Part shown: positions 1-8,877 of the stretch, piece after piece
Layout of the letters: the number at the start of each line of letters is the position of its first letter
How positions within the stretch are numbered: the stretch's first letter is position 1
Assembly: GCA_023249675.1 (NCBI GenBank)
Contig: JAHFCE010000010.1
Location: forward strand, 1-64,000
DNA from: Elusimicrobiota bacterium
GTDB taxonomy: Bacteria > Elusimicrobiota > Elusimicrobia > UBA1565 > UBA9628
Direction: 5' to 3'
Length of the DNA: 64,000 nucleotides
Position numbers and translations under genes: made by a program
Notes under the pieces: generated by a model
What the model was told of the DNA's origin: nothing
The model's database searches: none
What the model saw: only the letters and a program-made list of their open reading frames with translations

Positions 1-2
1 TT

Positions 3-383
3 CTGCTCGCTTTCTCCATGTCTCTTAAGCGTGATGGCGGCTACTATTTTTATGTTTTTGCGACCAACAAGGTTGCCGAATTCGAAACATATTCCGTAGG
101 GAAGATACTTATTCGGGATCTCTTGGAGTCGGTCTTCGCAAGACGATTCACACGATTCGACTTTATGGCCGGCGAGGAGCCGTACAAATACGAGTGGACA
201 AAGTGCAGCCAGGGGCGGACATCTTATTACGCGGTTCGTGACACGTTCAAGGGCCGCGCCATCTTGTCTTCCTTCCTGGCCCTTTCCCGGTGCGTGGCGC
301 TACTCAAGCGGCAACGATGGTTGCGTCGCCTACTGTCGTGTTTGCCCGCGGTTAAAGTGGGCGGGATGGGGCGAAAGAGATGA
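3..383 (+). CDS. GNAT/FemAB-like acyltransferase, C-terminal part (truncated by window edge)
   Basis: The frame is open to the left edge with no stop before the first ATG at 18, so this is the 3' end of a longer gene. The visible part carries a block, FDFMAGEEPYKYEW, of the type found near the C-terminus of BioF2/CelD-like GNAT acetyltransferases and FemAB-like proteins, where it forms part of the acyl-CoA or aminoacyl site. A basic, Leu-rich tail follows. It overlaps the next gene by ATGA, which suggests translational coupling with the GT4. The likely role is N- or O-acylation of a surface sugar, but neither acyl donor nor acceptor can be read from this fragment. Confidence 0.6.
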   Translation: MLAFSMSLKRDGGYYFYVFATNKVAEFETYSVGKILIRDLLESVFARRFTRFDFMAGEEPYKYEWTKCSQGRTSYYAVRDTFKGRAILSSFLALSRCVALLKRQRWLRRLLSCLPAVKVGGMGRKR

Positions 384-1522
384 AGAAGGTGTGCTTTGTC
401 TCAACCATAGACATGCCGGTTAAAACATTCCTGCTGGAGCATCTCCGGGCCATGAGCCATCGTTATGAGGTTGCCGTGGCCGTGAATACCGCAGATGCGA
501 ACTTTTTGGCCGCGTCCGGGCTTAATATTGCCGTATATCCCATCGCGATCGAACGCAAGGTCTCACCTTTGCGCGACTTGAGGGCGCTGGCACAGCTTGT
601 TTCCCTATTCCGCAGGAATCGTTTCGATGTCGTACACTCCATCATGCCCAAGTCGGGGCTATTGTCGATGCTAGCTGCCCGGATTGCGCGCGTACCGCAT
701 CGGATTCATACTTTTACCGGCCAAGTCTGGGCCACGCATCGCGGGCTCGGCAGATGGTTCCTCAGGTGCATGGATTTGGTTCTGGTGGATTGCGCCACCC
801 ATATCCTCGTTGACAGTCGGTCCCAGCGGGAGTTTCTTGTCCGCGAGGGTGTGGTTTCAGCCGAGAAGGCTATTGTTCTGGCCAATGGTTCCGTATGCGG
901 AGTCAATCTCAAACGGTTTCATGCCGACTCTGCGTTAGGAGCCGAGGTGAGGCGCGACCTTGGGATTCCGGCGGGAGATATTGTCTTTATTTTTCTGGGC
1001 CGTCTGAAATTGGATAAAGGCGTACTGGACCTGGCGCGGGCGTTCGCCCGACTCTGCAATAACCGCGCTGACGTGAGTTTGCTCCTGGTCGGTCCTGATG
1101 AAGATTGTTTGCGTCTGAAGATACTCGAGGCATGCGATCTGCATAAAGATAAGGTCTATTTCCAAGGCTATACGGACGCGCCGGAGCGCTACATGACTGC
1201 TGCGGACGCGATTTGCCTTCCTAGCTATCGAGAGGGGTTTGGCATTGCGATCATCGAAGCTGCGGCTGTCGGACTTCCTGCTATTGGCACCAGGATTTAC
1301 GGACTCGCCGACGCCATTGTGGATGGCGTGACGGGCTTCCTGTGTCAACCCAGAGACGTTGACGCTTTGATGTATCTTATGGGTCGTTTCGCCGAAGATC
1401 CCGAACTGCGGAGGTCTCATGGGGAGCGGGCACGGGAGCGCGCGATGCGCGATTTCTCAAGCGAGACTGTGGTGGCGGCCCAGCTCAAATTCTACCGGTC
1501 CCTGCTTCAGGACGGGGATTGA
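380..1522 (+). CDS. Glycosyltransferase family 4
   Basis: This is a GT-B retaining glycosyltransferase of about the usual family length (380 aa). The N-terminal Rossmann half contains a VVHSIMPKSGLL block. The C-terminal half has GRLKLDKG near residue 207 and the EX7E motif EGFGIAIIE near residue 282, which binds the nucleotide-sugar donor. There is no membrane anchor, so it probably works on a lipid-linked intermediate at the inner face of the membrane. The start ATG overlaps the stop of the upstream acyltransferase (ATGA). Its 3' end overlaps the convergent SDR gene by 16 bases. Donor and linkage cannot be assigned. Confidence 0.9.
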   Translation: MKKVCFVSTIDMPVKTFLLEHLRAMSHRYEVAVAVNTADANFLAASGLNIAVYPIAIERKVSPLRDLRALAQLVSLFRRNRFDVVHSIMPKSGLLSMLAARIARVPHRIHTFTGQVWATHRGLGRWFLRCMDLVLVDCATHILVDSRSQREFLVREGVVSAEKAIVLANGSVCGVNLKRFHADSALGAEVRRDLGIPAGDIVFIFLGRLKLDKGVLDLARAFARLCNNRADVSLLLVGPDEDCLRLKILEACDLHKDKVYFQGYTDAPERYMTAADAICLPSYREGFGIAIIEAAAVGLPAIGTRIYGLADAIVDGVTGFLCQPRDVDALMYLMGRFAEDPELRRSHGERARERAMRDFSSETVVAAQLKFYRSLLQDGD

Positions 1523-2466
1523 AGGGGTGGCTTTCGCCAGGCATCTACTGTCCGGCGTAGGCCCTCACGCATGGAGACTTCGTGCGAATATCCCAACTCT
1601 CGTGCGATACGCGCTGTCGCGTAAACGGAGCGGTTTGTCAGGGCGTGCACCCTGGATTCAGTCAGGGGGAACCCGGACAGCCGGCCGACCGTCCGAGCGA
1701 CGCAAAGCGCCGGCGCCAGCGGGAGGCGCAGTTTTGGGTGGGGCCTGCCGAGGCTGTCGGAGATCATCGCGATGAAATCCTCCATCGAGGCATGGTCGGA
1801 GAGGTCGTATATCCGTCCCCGGGCGGCGGGATCATAGCCGCAGAGGAGAAGGGCATCCACGACATTGTCCACGTAAATGTAATTGGCGGCGGCGCCGGGA
1901 GCGCCGATGAAGAAGAAGAGTCCACGGTCGATCATCGCGATCAGTTGGTATAGCGATCGATTGGGCATTCCGGGACCAAAAACAATGGATGGTCTCAGGA
2001 TAGCGTATGAGAAGCCGTTCTCTTCGGCGGCCTCCGTCACCAAGCGGTCCGACTCCACCTTGGTCAGCTCGTATTCGCCTAACGGGTTCAGTGGGGTTTT
2101 TTCGGATACGATCCCTTCTCGGTGCGGGCCATAGGCGCCCACGCTGCTGAGTTGGACCCAACGGCCGATCCGGTGCGCTGCTGCGCCCAGCAGATTCCGT
2201 GTGCCGGTGACATGGACGGCGCGCATGAGTCCGGGGTCGCGGACCTCTCCAGCACAGTGATAGAGGATGTCCGAACCATCGATGAATTCCGTCAGCGAGT
2301 CTGTTCCCGCCGCCAGATCGCCTTGGAATATCCGTACGGATTTCGGGAGGGCGAGCTTTTGGGGCTCCTTCCGGGTCAACACGCGGACCTCATCGCCTTG
2401 GGCGATATGTCTGAGCGCGAGGACTCTCCCGATGAACCCGGAAGCGCCGGTGATGGAGATGATCAT
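1507..2466 (-). CDS. NAD(P)-dependent epimerase/reductase (extended SDR)
   Basis: An extended short-chain dehydrogenase acting on a nucleotide sugar. It begins with the Rossmann motif TGASGFIG (residues 6-13), has a SSVGAYG block for the catalytic Ser, and YELTK for the catalytic Tyr/Lys pair. Divergent placement next to a WbaP-like transferase, with a WbpM-like 4,6-dehydratase in the same island, recalls clusters where a WbpV/WreQ-type reductase turns UDP-4-keto-6-deoxy-GlcNAc into UDP-QuiNAc or UDP-FucNAc. That assignment is inference; a 4-epimerase is the main alternative. A promoter with a 17-base spacer lies immediately upstream, and the gene appears to be its own transcription unit. Confidence 0.8.
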   Translation of the reverse strand: MIISITGASGFIGRVLALRHIAQGDEVRVLTRKEPQKLALPKSVRIFQGDLAAGTDSLTEFIDGSDILYHCAGEVRDPGLMRAVHVTGTRNLLGAAAHRIGRWVQLSSVGAYGPHREGIVSEKTPLNPLGEYELTKVESDRLVTEAAEENGFSYAILRPSIVFGPGMPNRSLYQLIAMIDRGLFFFIGAPGAAANYIYVDNVVDALLLCGYDPAARGRIYDLSDHASMEDFIAMISDSLGRPHPKLRLPLAPALCVARTVGRLSGFPLTESRVHALTNRSVYATARIARELGYSHEVSMREGLRRTVDAWRKPPLQSPS

Positions 2467-2474
2467 GTGGAGTC

Positions 2475-2503
2475 AGCATAGCATGCCCAGAATCCGACGT
2501 AAA
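2475..2503 (-). promoter_or_regulatory. Candidate promoter of the divergent SDR gene
   Basis: On the minus strand, TTTACG (-35, at 2503-2498) and TATGCT (-10, at 2480-2475) are separated by exactly 17 bases. Only eight bases separate the -10 from the ATG at 2466, so the transcript would be leaderless or nearly so. Confidence 0.45.
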
Positions 2504-2507
2504 ATGA

Positions 2508-2513
2508 TAAAAT
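2508..2513 (+). promoter_or_regulatory. Candidate -10 box for the WbaP-like gene
   Basis: TAAAAT lies ten bases before the ATG at 2524 in an AT-rich divergent spacer. No good -35 is visible at 16-18 bases upstream and no Shine-Dalgarno precedes the ATG, so this is a weak call based on position. Confidence 0.25.
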
Positions 2514-2523
2514 CAACGTTTCT

Positions 2524-3921
2524 ATGTTACGGCCTCTTTCGCGTCTCTGGTTTGTCCGGACCTTAATCCCAGCCCTCGGTGATCTTGCAATCCTTTTCGC
2601 CGCGCTCCTAACATCCATAGTCTTGCGGCAGCCCGACCTGTTGCATGAAGGTTTTATACCGCCGTTTGTGCCGCTCTTCGCGATCTTTCTGGCGACCTTC
2701 CATGCGACCGGTCTCTATGAACTGCGCCGAGTGCGTGATTTCGTTTCATTGATCCGCGGTCTTATGGTTTCGGGCACGGCCTGCTGGGTGGTGGGGATGT
2801 GCTATTTCTATTTCCTCTTTCCGTATCTCGCGTTGACGCCGAAGACGCATCTTGTGCTGACTGTGGTCCTGGCGCATATTGCGATGCTGGCCTGGCGTCG
2901 GGCGATCCTAATTTTGACGGACTTTAGTCTGATGCGCCTGCGCCTGCTGGTCCTCGCCAGCGAGGAGCACTTGACGCACCTTCGCCTCAACCAGTCGCTG
3001 CGCTCGGGCGAGGGATTGGATATCGCCGCGTCGTTGGGACCGGATGTGGACCTGGTCGTGGCCGACAGCTCCTGGATTGAGACACACTGGGACGAGTCTC
3101 GGGGCGTTTTTGCGGCGGCGGTCGAGCAGGGGGTGCCGATTGTCAGCCTCGATCGATTCTATGAGTCCATGTTCGGCAAGGTTTCTCCCCTGTATGCGAG
3201 CGATCCCGCCTGGGCGCTGGAGCACATCTTGCCGCACGCCGATGGTCTCTACATTAAGGTTCGGCGTGTCTTCGATTTCGCGGTGGCCATCCTGGGATTG
3301 TTCGTCCTGTCTCCATTGTTTCTTCTGATGGCGGCCTTGATCCGTGTCGTCGATGGCATGCTGCCGATCTACCGTCAGGAGCGTGTCGGCTATTTGGGGA
3401 AGGTCTTCACTCTCTGGAAGTTTCGCACCATGCGCCCAGATGCCGATGCTGCCGGACCCTTTCTGCCATGCAAGGAAGGGTCCGATGAGCGCGTAACGCC
3501 GCTGGGCCGCGTGCTCAGGCGCTTCCGTCTCGATGAGTTTCCGCAGTTGTGGAACGTGGTGCGCGGGGAGATGTCCTTGGTTGGTCCGAGGCCCGAGTGG
3601 GTCAAGGAGGTCGAGATTAACGAGAAGATGGTGCCGAACTACCACCTGCGTCATCTGGTGCCTCCGGGAATCACCGGCTGGGCGCAGGTCTACTACCGCG
3701 CCACTAACGATCCCCAAGATTCTATCGAGAAGCACCACTACGACCTGTACTATCTGAAGAATTTCTCCCCAGCCCTTGACTTGTCCATCTTATTGAAGAC
3801 CATGAAGCGCATCTTCGTCAAGGACACCCGGGTCAAGTCGGTGCTCACGCCCTTCCCGCAGACCGAGGCCCGGGTGAGCCCCCGCCTGGTCGACATTGCG
3901 TCGATCATCAGCCGAAACTGA
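2524..3921 (+). CDS. WbaP/WcaJ-type polyprenyl-phosphate phosphoglycosyl transferase
   Basis: An initiating sugar-phosphate transferase that loads the first sugar onto undecaprenyl phosphate at the inner membrane. The N-terminal half (about residues 10-140) is hydrophobic with several membrane segments. A central soluble part follows, and the C-terminal catalytic domain (Bac_transf family) begins near residue 243 with its re-entrant helix. The family signatures YRQERVGYLGK, FTLWKFRTM, DEFPQLWNV, GEMSLVGPRPE and PGITGWAQV are all present. The length of 465 aa matches the long polyisoprenyl class. It is the only recognisable initiating transferase in the window. The stop overlaps the next start (TGATG). 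Confidence 0.93.
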   Translation: MLRPLSRLWFVRTLIPALGDLAILFAALLTSIVLRQPDLLHEGFIPPFVPLFAIFLATFHATGLYELRRVRDFVSLIRGLMVSGTACWVVGMCYFYFLFPYLALTPKTHLVLTVVLAHIAMLAWRRAILILTDFSLMRLRLLVLASEEHLTHLRLNQSLRSGEGLDIAASLGPDVDLVVADSSWIETHWDESRGVFAAAVEQGVPIVSLDRFYESMFGKVSPLYASDPAWALEHILPHADGLYIKVRRVFDFAVAILGLFVLSPLFLLMAALIRVVDGMLPIYRQERVGYLGKVFTLWKFRTMRPDADAAGPFLPCKEGSDERVTPLGRVLRRFRLDEFPQLWNVVRGEMSLVGPRPEWVKEVEINEKMVPNYHLRHLVPPGITGWAQVYYRATNDPQDSIEKHHYDLYYLKNFSPALDLSILLKTMKRIFVKDTRVKSVLTPFPQTEARVSPRLVDIASIISRN

Positions 3922-5924
3922 TGTCTCGGGGAATACAATCCGCAGCCGTATTGGGCTTTGAATTGGTCTATGTCGTTGTGCCCGGGATGGCGGCCTACAT
4001 CGCGACCTCGGGACAGTCGAGCCTCTTGTATTCGCTCGTTGTCGGAATACCCATAGGGCTTACTCTCTGCGTCACGATGTTTTTAATTTCAAAAGCTTGG
4101 GCGACCTTGTGGCTATTTAAGATTTATCCCTTTTGTGTGGTTCCCGTTCTGGCGGCCGGATTCCGGCATCGTTGGAAACAGACCCCTTTAATAGTAACGA
4201 CTATGCCCGCCATTCCCGTTCTTTTGGGAATTATTTTCTTCCCCATTTTGATCGCGGCTTGGACCTGCTGGAGCGCTTACACCGAGTTTCCCCTACCTAG
4301 TTTCCAGCCCCAGCAAATCGATTGCAGCCATGACCTCATCTACTTTTTAAGTTTGACCGCCGAGCTCAAGAATCGATGGCCTCCGGAGTTTCCCTATCTC
4401 GCGGGCGAGGCGCTGCATTACCACTTTTTTGCTTATGCTCACATGGCCGCGTTAGCGACCGTCACCAATATCTCGCTCGAGTCTGTCGTCTTGCAGCTAT
4501 CGAGTTTCCCTTTGATGGGTCTTCTGACCCTTCAAATGATCGGTTTGGGTCGGTGGATTGGAGGGACTTGGGCTGCGGGCTTCGCGTCAGCCGGTTGCCT
4601 ATTTTTACTGCAGAACGTTAACCCCGGCCCGCAGCCCGTATCCGCGAGCCAGGCGCTTTTTTCGAACCTCATGACTAGCCCGTCTTTACTACTTGGAACG
4701 ACGTTTTTTATGGCTTTACTGGCTGAGAGCGCAGCCATTTTTCGGGAATGGCTTCCCAAATCCACGAGGCCCCTCATCCCGGACAATAGACATTTGACGT
4801 GGCGCCACGCGCTGGTGTTCATCCTGCTCTTCGCAGGTGTAACGGCGAGCAAAAGCTCTGTGGCACCCGCCATCATAGCGGCCGCGGGGACAATGGGCCT
4901 GCTCCTATGCTTTAGAGGCCGTCGCAGCGAGGGAATCTCCTGCTTGATCTTCGCGGTGGTGGGCGCCGCGACTTTTTTTCTCGGAGTGCGAATCATATTC
5001 CAGGAAGCCGTGCACCGGCTCAAATTCCTGCCTTTTCATGTGATGCACTACTCTTTTCCCTACGAACGCGGCGCGGAATATCTGGCCTCCTTAGGATTGC
5101 ACACTTTTATCTGGCACCTCCTGTCGGGCATCAACTTGATTGTCGCGCTCGTCCTGTGGTTCCTCAAGGATATAGTCGCGATCTGGGCGGGATGGAGGCA
5201 TTTGTCCGGAATGAAACCCGTTTGCGCTTTTTTCATCACGGTAGCCGGGCTCAACACTTTGGCCGGACTACTTCTTATGGAGGGAGGATACGGCGAACTC
5301 TATTTCATACTGCAAGCGGTCATAGTTCTGACTCCCCTTTCAGGGGTAGGTCTGGCGATGCTGTTCCAGCCACCTTGGAAACGCCTGGATAAGATTCTTC
5401 TTGCGGCTGTTTGTCTCTTGTTCTTATTGAGCACGGGCGTACAAACGCATCATTGGGTTCAGAGAGTCCGTAATCTGCGGCAAACAGCTCATTATCAATT
5501 TCCTTCCAAGCATTACATGTTGGATGAACAGCTCTATGCGGCGTTGGCGTGGCTTCGTGAGAATACGCCCAAAGAGGCGGTTGTGCTTTCCAATGTTCCG
5601 ACCATCGCCGACGCTTGCTATTCAGCCGTCAGCGAAAGACGGCAGGTGCTGGAGATGCTCAAAATGAGCACTCGCTGGACGGCGGCTGGGGGACACTGGG
5701 ATTTTGACGGTCCTTACCAAGACCGCCACCGTTTGGTGACCGCCGTATTTGAAGGAGGGGATGCCGGCGCATTGAGAGAAATTGCTCGCCGATTCGGCGC
5801 CGCATACATTTTTGTGGACAAAAAGAACGGGATAAAAAATCACCGCCTTCCTTCGGGAATACAGTTGACGTACCAGAATTCGGCGGCAGCCGTTTACGCC
5901 ATTGAAAATCAAATTCATTTTTAA
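3921..5924 (+). CDS. Large polytopic membrane protein, possibly a GT-C-like transferase
   Basis: A 667-residue protein with many hydrophobic segments and a soluble C-terminal domain of about 150 residues that includes ALAWLRENTPKEAVVLSN. This architecture, with TM helices followed by a C-terminal domain opening on a WLRE-P-ALV-type block, is common in GT39/GT83-type and DUF2298-like membrane proteins. The block AGEALHYHFFAYAHMAAL recalls the conserved loop of the DUF2298/YYY group, but I cannot confirm the family. It starts one base before the upstream stop ends (TGATG), so it is coupled to the initiating transferase. Its lower GC and richer A/T codons differ from genes at 17-42 kb. Exact function unknown. 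Confidence 0.75.
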   Translation: MSRGIQSAAVLGFELVYVVVPGMAAYIATSGQSSLLYSLVVGIPIGLTLCVTMFLISKAWATLWLFKIYPFCVVPVLAAGFRHRWKQTPLIVTTMPAIPVLLGIIFFPILIAAWTCWSAYTEFPLPSFQPQQIDCSHDLIYFLSLTAELKNRWPPEFPYLAGEALHYHFFAYAHMAALATVTNISLESVVLQLSSFPLMGLLTLQMIGLGRWIGGTWAAGFASAGCLFLLQNVNPGPQPVSASQALFSNLMTSPSLLLGTTFFMALLAESAAIFREWLPKSTRPLIPDNRHLTWRHALVFILLFAGVTASKSSVAPAIIAAAGTMGLLLCFRGRRSEGISCLIFAVVGAATFFLGVRIIFQEAVHRLKFLPFHVMHYSFPYERGAEYLASLGLHTFIWHLLSGINLIVALVLWFLKDIVAIWAGWRHLSGMKPVCAFFITVAGLNTLAGLLLMEGGYGELYFILQAVIVLTPLSGVGLAMLFQPPWKRLDKILLAAVCLLFLLSTGVQTHHWVQRVRNLRQTAHYQFPSKHYMLDEQLYAALAWLRENTPKEAVVLSNVPTIADACYSAVSERRQVLEMLKMSTRWTAAGGHWDFDGPYQDRHRLVTAVFEGGDAGALREIARRFGAAYIFVDKKNGIKNHRLPSGIQLTYQNSAAAVYAIENQIHF

Positions 5925-5989
5925 AGGTACAATGTATTTGGTTGCGTAAACCATCCCGTAAGTTTTTTGGGAAAAATCGAAGGAGACTC

Positions 5990-5994
5990 GGAGG
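5990..5994 (+). promoter_or_regulatory. Ribosome binding site GGAGG of the methyltransferase gene
   Basis: GGAGG lies nine bases before the ATG at 6004 and supports that start. It is one of the few strong Shine-Dalgarno sites in the island. Confidence 0.7.
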
Positions 5995-6003
5995 AAAGCA
6001 GTC

Positions 6004-6987
6004 ATGTCCAGGCAGGGAGTTGCTCTCGAAAGGAACCTCGATAATATAAAGGGATTTTGGAAGCATGAGGCGCGGGAGTGGGGCGATGATCCGCGCGTCA
6101 CCATTCGTGACCATTATTTCCGTCTTTTGGAGACCCGCTCCATCACCGAGATCATTCGGGGACGACGAAAAGTTTTGGATATCGCTTGCGGATCGGGATT
6201 CTCAACCTTGTATTTTGGAGAAGTTGTCGATGAAATCACAGGGATGGATTATGTTGATGACATGGTGACATGCGCGCAAAGATTTTTAAGCGATACCGTC
6301 TATTTCAATAAGGTCATGGATCGGTTCGCCTGCAATGAACGCCCCAAATTGCGCGGGAATATTCGTTTCGAGACCGCCGATATCTTGGATATGCCGTATG
6401 CTCCGGGGTCCTTCGATGCCGTCACTACCTCGCGGGCCTTGATCAACCTTCCCAAGTGGGAGCTGCAGGTAAAGGCGATCGATCGGGTCGCCAAGATTCT
6501 CAAGCCCAAAGGAGTCTGGGCCTTGGCTGAAGTCACGCAGCAGGGTCATGAACAAATGGACCGGATTAGACAATCCTTCCAGCTCCCCATCCTGGAGAAG
6601 TACTGGCACAATCTGTACATTGATGAGCCCGGATTCCAATCCGCCGCCAAGAAAGCGGGTCTCGCGGTGCGGCAGATCCAGCGCTTCGAGACCTATCAGT
6701 TTCTGACGAAGGTCATCCACCCGCTCATCGTGGCTCCCCGGGAGCCGAAATTCCTGGATGGCTTCAATAAAGCCGCTCTCACCGTCAGCCGGCTGCACCC
6801 CACCTATCAAAGCGTAGTCAAAATGGGTGTGGATAAATTCTTCCTGGATATTTTTAAGTCTATACTCGCGATCGAGGATCCCGGGAAATTGGATGACTAT
6901 GCCCGCCTTGTTCCAAAAATATTGAAAAAGAATCTCGACTTCACCGGCTGCAGCCACCAGGTGCTTTTTGTATTGAGTCCTCTCTAG
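6004..6987 (+). CDS. Class I SAM-dependent methyltransferase
   Basis: A soluble methyltransferase of 327 aa. Motif I, VLDIACGSGFST, lies near residues 57-68 and binds S-adenosylmethionine. An acidic residue two strands on, ETADILDMPY, and the post-motif TTSRALINLPKWE complete the Rossmann-like fold. A C-terminal extension of about 120 residues beyond the core may determine the acceptor. A strong GGAGG site and an AT-rich leader of about 80 bases precede it. It sits before an aminotransferase, a GT2 and an oxidoreductase, so a sugar or glycan methyl transfer is likely. The acceptor is unknown. Confidence 0.85.
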   Translation: MSRQGVALERNLDNIKGFWKHEAREWGDDPRVTIRDHYFRLLETRSITEIIRGRRKVLDIACGSGFSTLYFGEVVDEITGMDYVDDMVTCAQRFLSDTVYFNKVMDRFACNERPKLRGNIRFETADILDMPYAPGSFDAVTTSRALINLPKWELQVKAIDRVAKILKPKGVWALAEVTQQGHEQMDRIRQSFQLPILEKYWHNLYIDEPGFQSAAKKAGLAVRQIQRFETYQFLTKVIHPLIVAPREPKFLDGFNKAALTVSRLHPTYQSVVKMGVDKFFLDIFKSILAIEDPGKLDDYARLVPKILKKNLDFTGCSHQVLFVLSPL

Positions 6988-6992
6988 CGCCC

Positions 6993-8153
6993 ATGCTCAG
7001 CGATTCTCTTCGAGCGCACAGAACTGAGTCTGGGCGAGTCCTCCATGTTCCGTTCGTTGATCTGGCGGCCCAGTACCGGTCCATCGAAGAGGAAATAGGG
7101 GAGGCCTTGCAGGCGGTCCTTGCCGATGGGGATTATATCCTCGGGCGCCAGGTGGACGTTTTTGAGACTGCTTTTGCCCAATTTGTCGGGGTCCGGTATG
7201 CGGTGGGTGCAAGCAGCGGCTTGGATGCCCTCAGGCTGGCCCTCATGGCCTTGGACATTTCCCCTGGGGATGAAGTTATCTTGCCCGCCAACACCTATAT
7301 CGCGACCGCCTTGGCGGTCAGCGCCGTGGGCGCCAAGCCGGTGTTGGTCGATTGCGATCCGCTCACTTACAACATCAAGGCAGAACTCGTGGCGCGGGCC
7401 ATTACCCCGCGCACAAAAGCGATCATTCCTGTCCACTTGACCGGGCAGCCGGCCGACATGGACCAACTTTTGGACTTGGCCGCACGTCGCGGCCTGCCTG
7501 TCATTGAGGATGCCGCCCAGGCTCATGGAGCGTTACACAGGGGACGTCCATGCGGTTCCCTGGGCGCAATGGGATGCTTTAGCTTTTACCCCGGGAAGAA
7601 TCTGGGAGCCTATGGGGACGGCGGAATGGTCACGACCAATGATGCGCGCCTCTGGGAAAGGCTCCGCAGCCTCCGCAACTATGGGCAGCGAGAAAAATAT
7701 GAGCACATCGAGAGGGGCATCAACGCACGCTTAGACACCCTTCAGGCCGCGGTCTTGAACGTTAAATTGCGACGTTTACCGGCGTGGAATCAAGCCCGTC
7801 GGAGCCATGCTGAAAAATACCGGCAACTTCTGGCAGGAGTGGGAGATATTGTTTTCCAAACGCTTCAACCGGATAGCGAGCACGTTTACCACCTTTTCGT
7901 TATAGAAACGGGGCAAAGAGATGCCTTGAGGGATTTTTTGGCTCAGGCGGGCGTTCAAACAGGCGTCCATTATCCAAAGCCGATTCACCTGCAAAAGGCC
8001 TACGTCGATTTGGGTCATAAACACGCGGATTTCCCTCACACGCTGAATTTATCCGGAAGGATGATTTCTCTTCCGATGTATGCAGAGCTTGGAATGGAAC
8101 AAATCCGGCATATTTGTTCCCGCATACGATCCTTTTTTAACACGCCCGCTTGA
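6993..8153 (+). CDS. DegT/DnrJ/EryC1/StrS sugar aminotransferase
   Basis: A PLP-dependent aminotransferase that aminates a keto-sugar nucleotide. The opening VPFVDLAAQYRSIEEEI is typical of the FdtB/DesV-like group. PLP phosphate and ring contacts lie in ASSGLDALRLAL and VIEDAAQAHG. The Schiff-base lysine is K202 in FYPGKNLGAYGDGG. C-terminal HYPKPIHLQ and FPHTLNLSGRMISLPMY match the family. FdtB-like enzymes make dTDP-3-amino sugars, but no RmlA/RmlB is present here, so the substrate is uncertain. The annotated ATG lies five bases after the upstream stop without a clear ribosome site; a GTG closer to VPFVDL is possible. Confidence 0.92.
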   Translation: MLSDSLRAHRTESGRVLHVPFVDLAAQYRSIEEEIGEALQAVLADGDYILGRQVDVFETAFAQFVGVRYAVGASSGLDALRLALMALDISPGDEVILPANTYIATALAVSAVGAKPVLVDCDPLTYNIKAELVARAITPRTKAIIPVHLTGQPADMDQLLDLAARRGLPVIEDAAQAHGALHRGRPCGSLGAMGCFSFYPGKNLGAYGDGGMVTTNDARLWERLRSLRNYGQREKYEHIERGINARLDTLQAAVLNVKLRRLPAWNQARRSHAEKYRQLLAGVGDIVFQTLQPDSEHVYHLFVIETGQRDALRDFLAQAGVQTGVHYPKPIHLQKAYVDLGHKHADFPHTLNLSGRMISLPMYAELGMEQIRHICSRIRSFFNTPA

Positions 8154-8178
8154 AAGATTCGTCCCGCATAACTGCAGC

Positions 8179-8877
8179 ATGAAACTCCGATCCCTCTGCA
8201 TCAGCATGCCCGTTTATAATGAAGCATTCTCTCTCCCGGACGTGCTCGAGCGCAGCGCGCGCGTTGCCCAAGACTTAGCCGAGTCTTGGGAGATCCTGGT
8301 TGTCGATGATGGGAGTACCGATGAGACCCCGCAGATATTGAAAGCATTTGCCGCTCGAGAGCCCCGTCTCCATGTCCTGACGCACGCCCGGAACCTGGGC
8401 ATAGCGGCAAGCCTGCGGAAGGTCTTCCTCTCGCCCCGCCAAGAGTGGATTTTCTTCATATCCGGAGATGGCCAAATCCCCCCTGAGGAATTATCCAGGC
8501 TGCTGCCGCATACGGAATACTGTGATCTGATCTACGGCTGGCGAAAAAATCGTGCTGATCCGCTACGGCGGCGATTGACCGCTTGGGTGTACAACGTTTT
8601 GATTAGTCTCTGCCTCGGTAGACGCGTTCATGATGTGGACAGCGCAATTCTTTTTCGCCGACCCCTTTTCGACGGCGTTCAACTTCAATCTAGCAGCATT
8701 TTCATCCACACGGAACTGCTGATTGCGGCAATCCGCCGCGGCCTGCGCTATGGCGAAGTTCCCATCAAACACCGGCCTCGCCTGGGAGGACGCGCGGCGG
8801 GAGGGCGCCCCGGCGCGATCATCCACACTATGATGGAACTCATGCTCTATGTATTGAAAAGGAAAAAAACTTTATGA
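8179..8877 (+). CDS. Glycosyltransferase family 2 (DPM1-like)
   Basis: A GT-A glycosyltransferase, shortened from the ORF track start at 8080 because the conserved N-terminus, SLCISMPVYNEAFSLPDVLE, begins at the ATG at 8179, 25 bases past the previous stop. The nucleotide-binding block VVDDGSTDETP and the catalytic region FFISGDGQ are visible. At 232 aa it has the size of dolichol-phosphate-mannose-synthase-like enzymes without the C-terminal membrane domain. It is coupled to the next gene by ATGA. It may make a polyprenyl-phosphate sugar donor for the GT39/GT-C-like proteins in the island, which is inference. Confidence 0.85.
   Translation: MKLRSLCISMPVYNEAFSLPDVLERSARVAQDLAESWEILVVDDGSTDETPQILKAFAAREPRLHVLTHARNLGIAASLRKVFLSPRQEWIFFISGDGQIPPEELSRLLPHTEYCDLIYGWRKNRADPLRRRLTAWVYNVLISLCLGRRVHDVDSAILFRRPLFDGVQLQSSSIFIHTELLIAAIRRGLRYGEVPIKHRPRLGGRAAGGRPGAIIHTMMELMLYVLKRKKTL

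Noticed and set aside
5902-5933. TTGAAA and TACAAT before the methyltransferase gene as a promoter
   Set aside because: The spacer is 20 bases, too long for a confident call, and the -35 lies inside the upstream gene.
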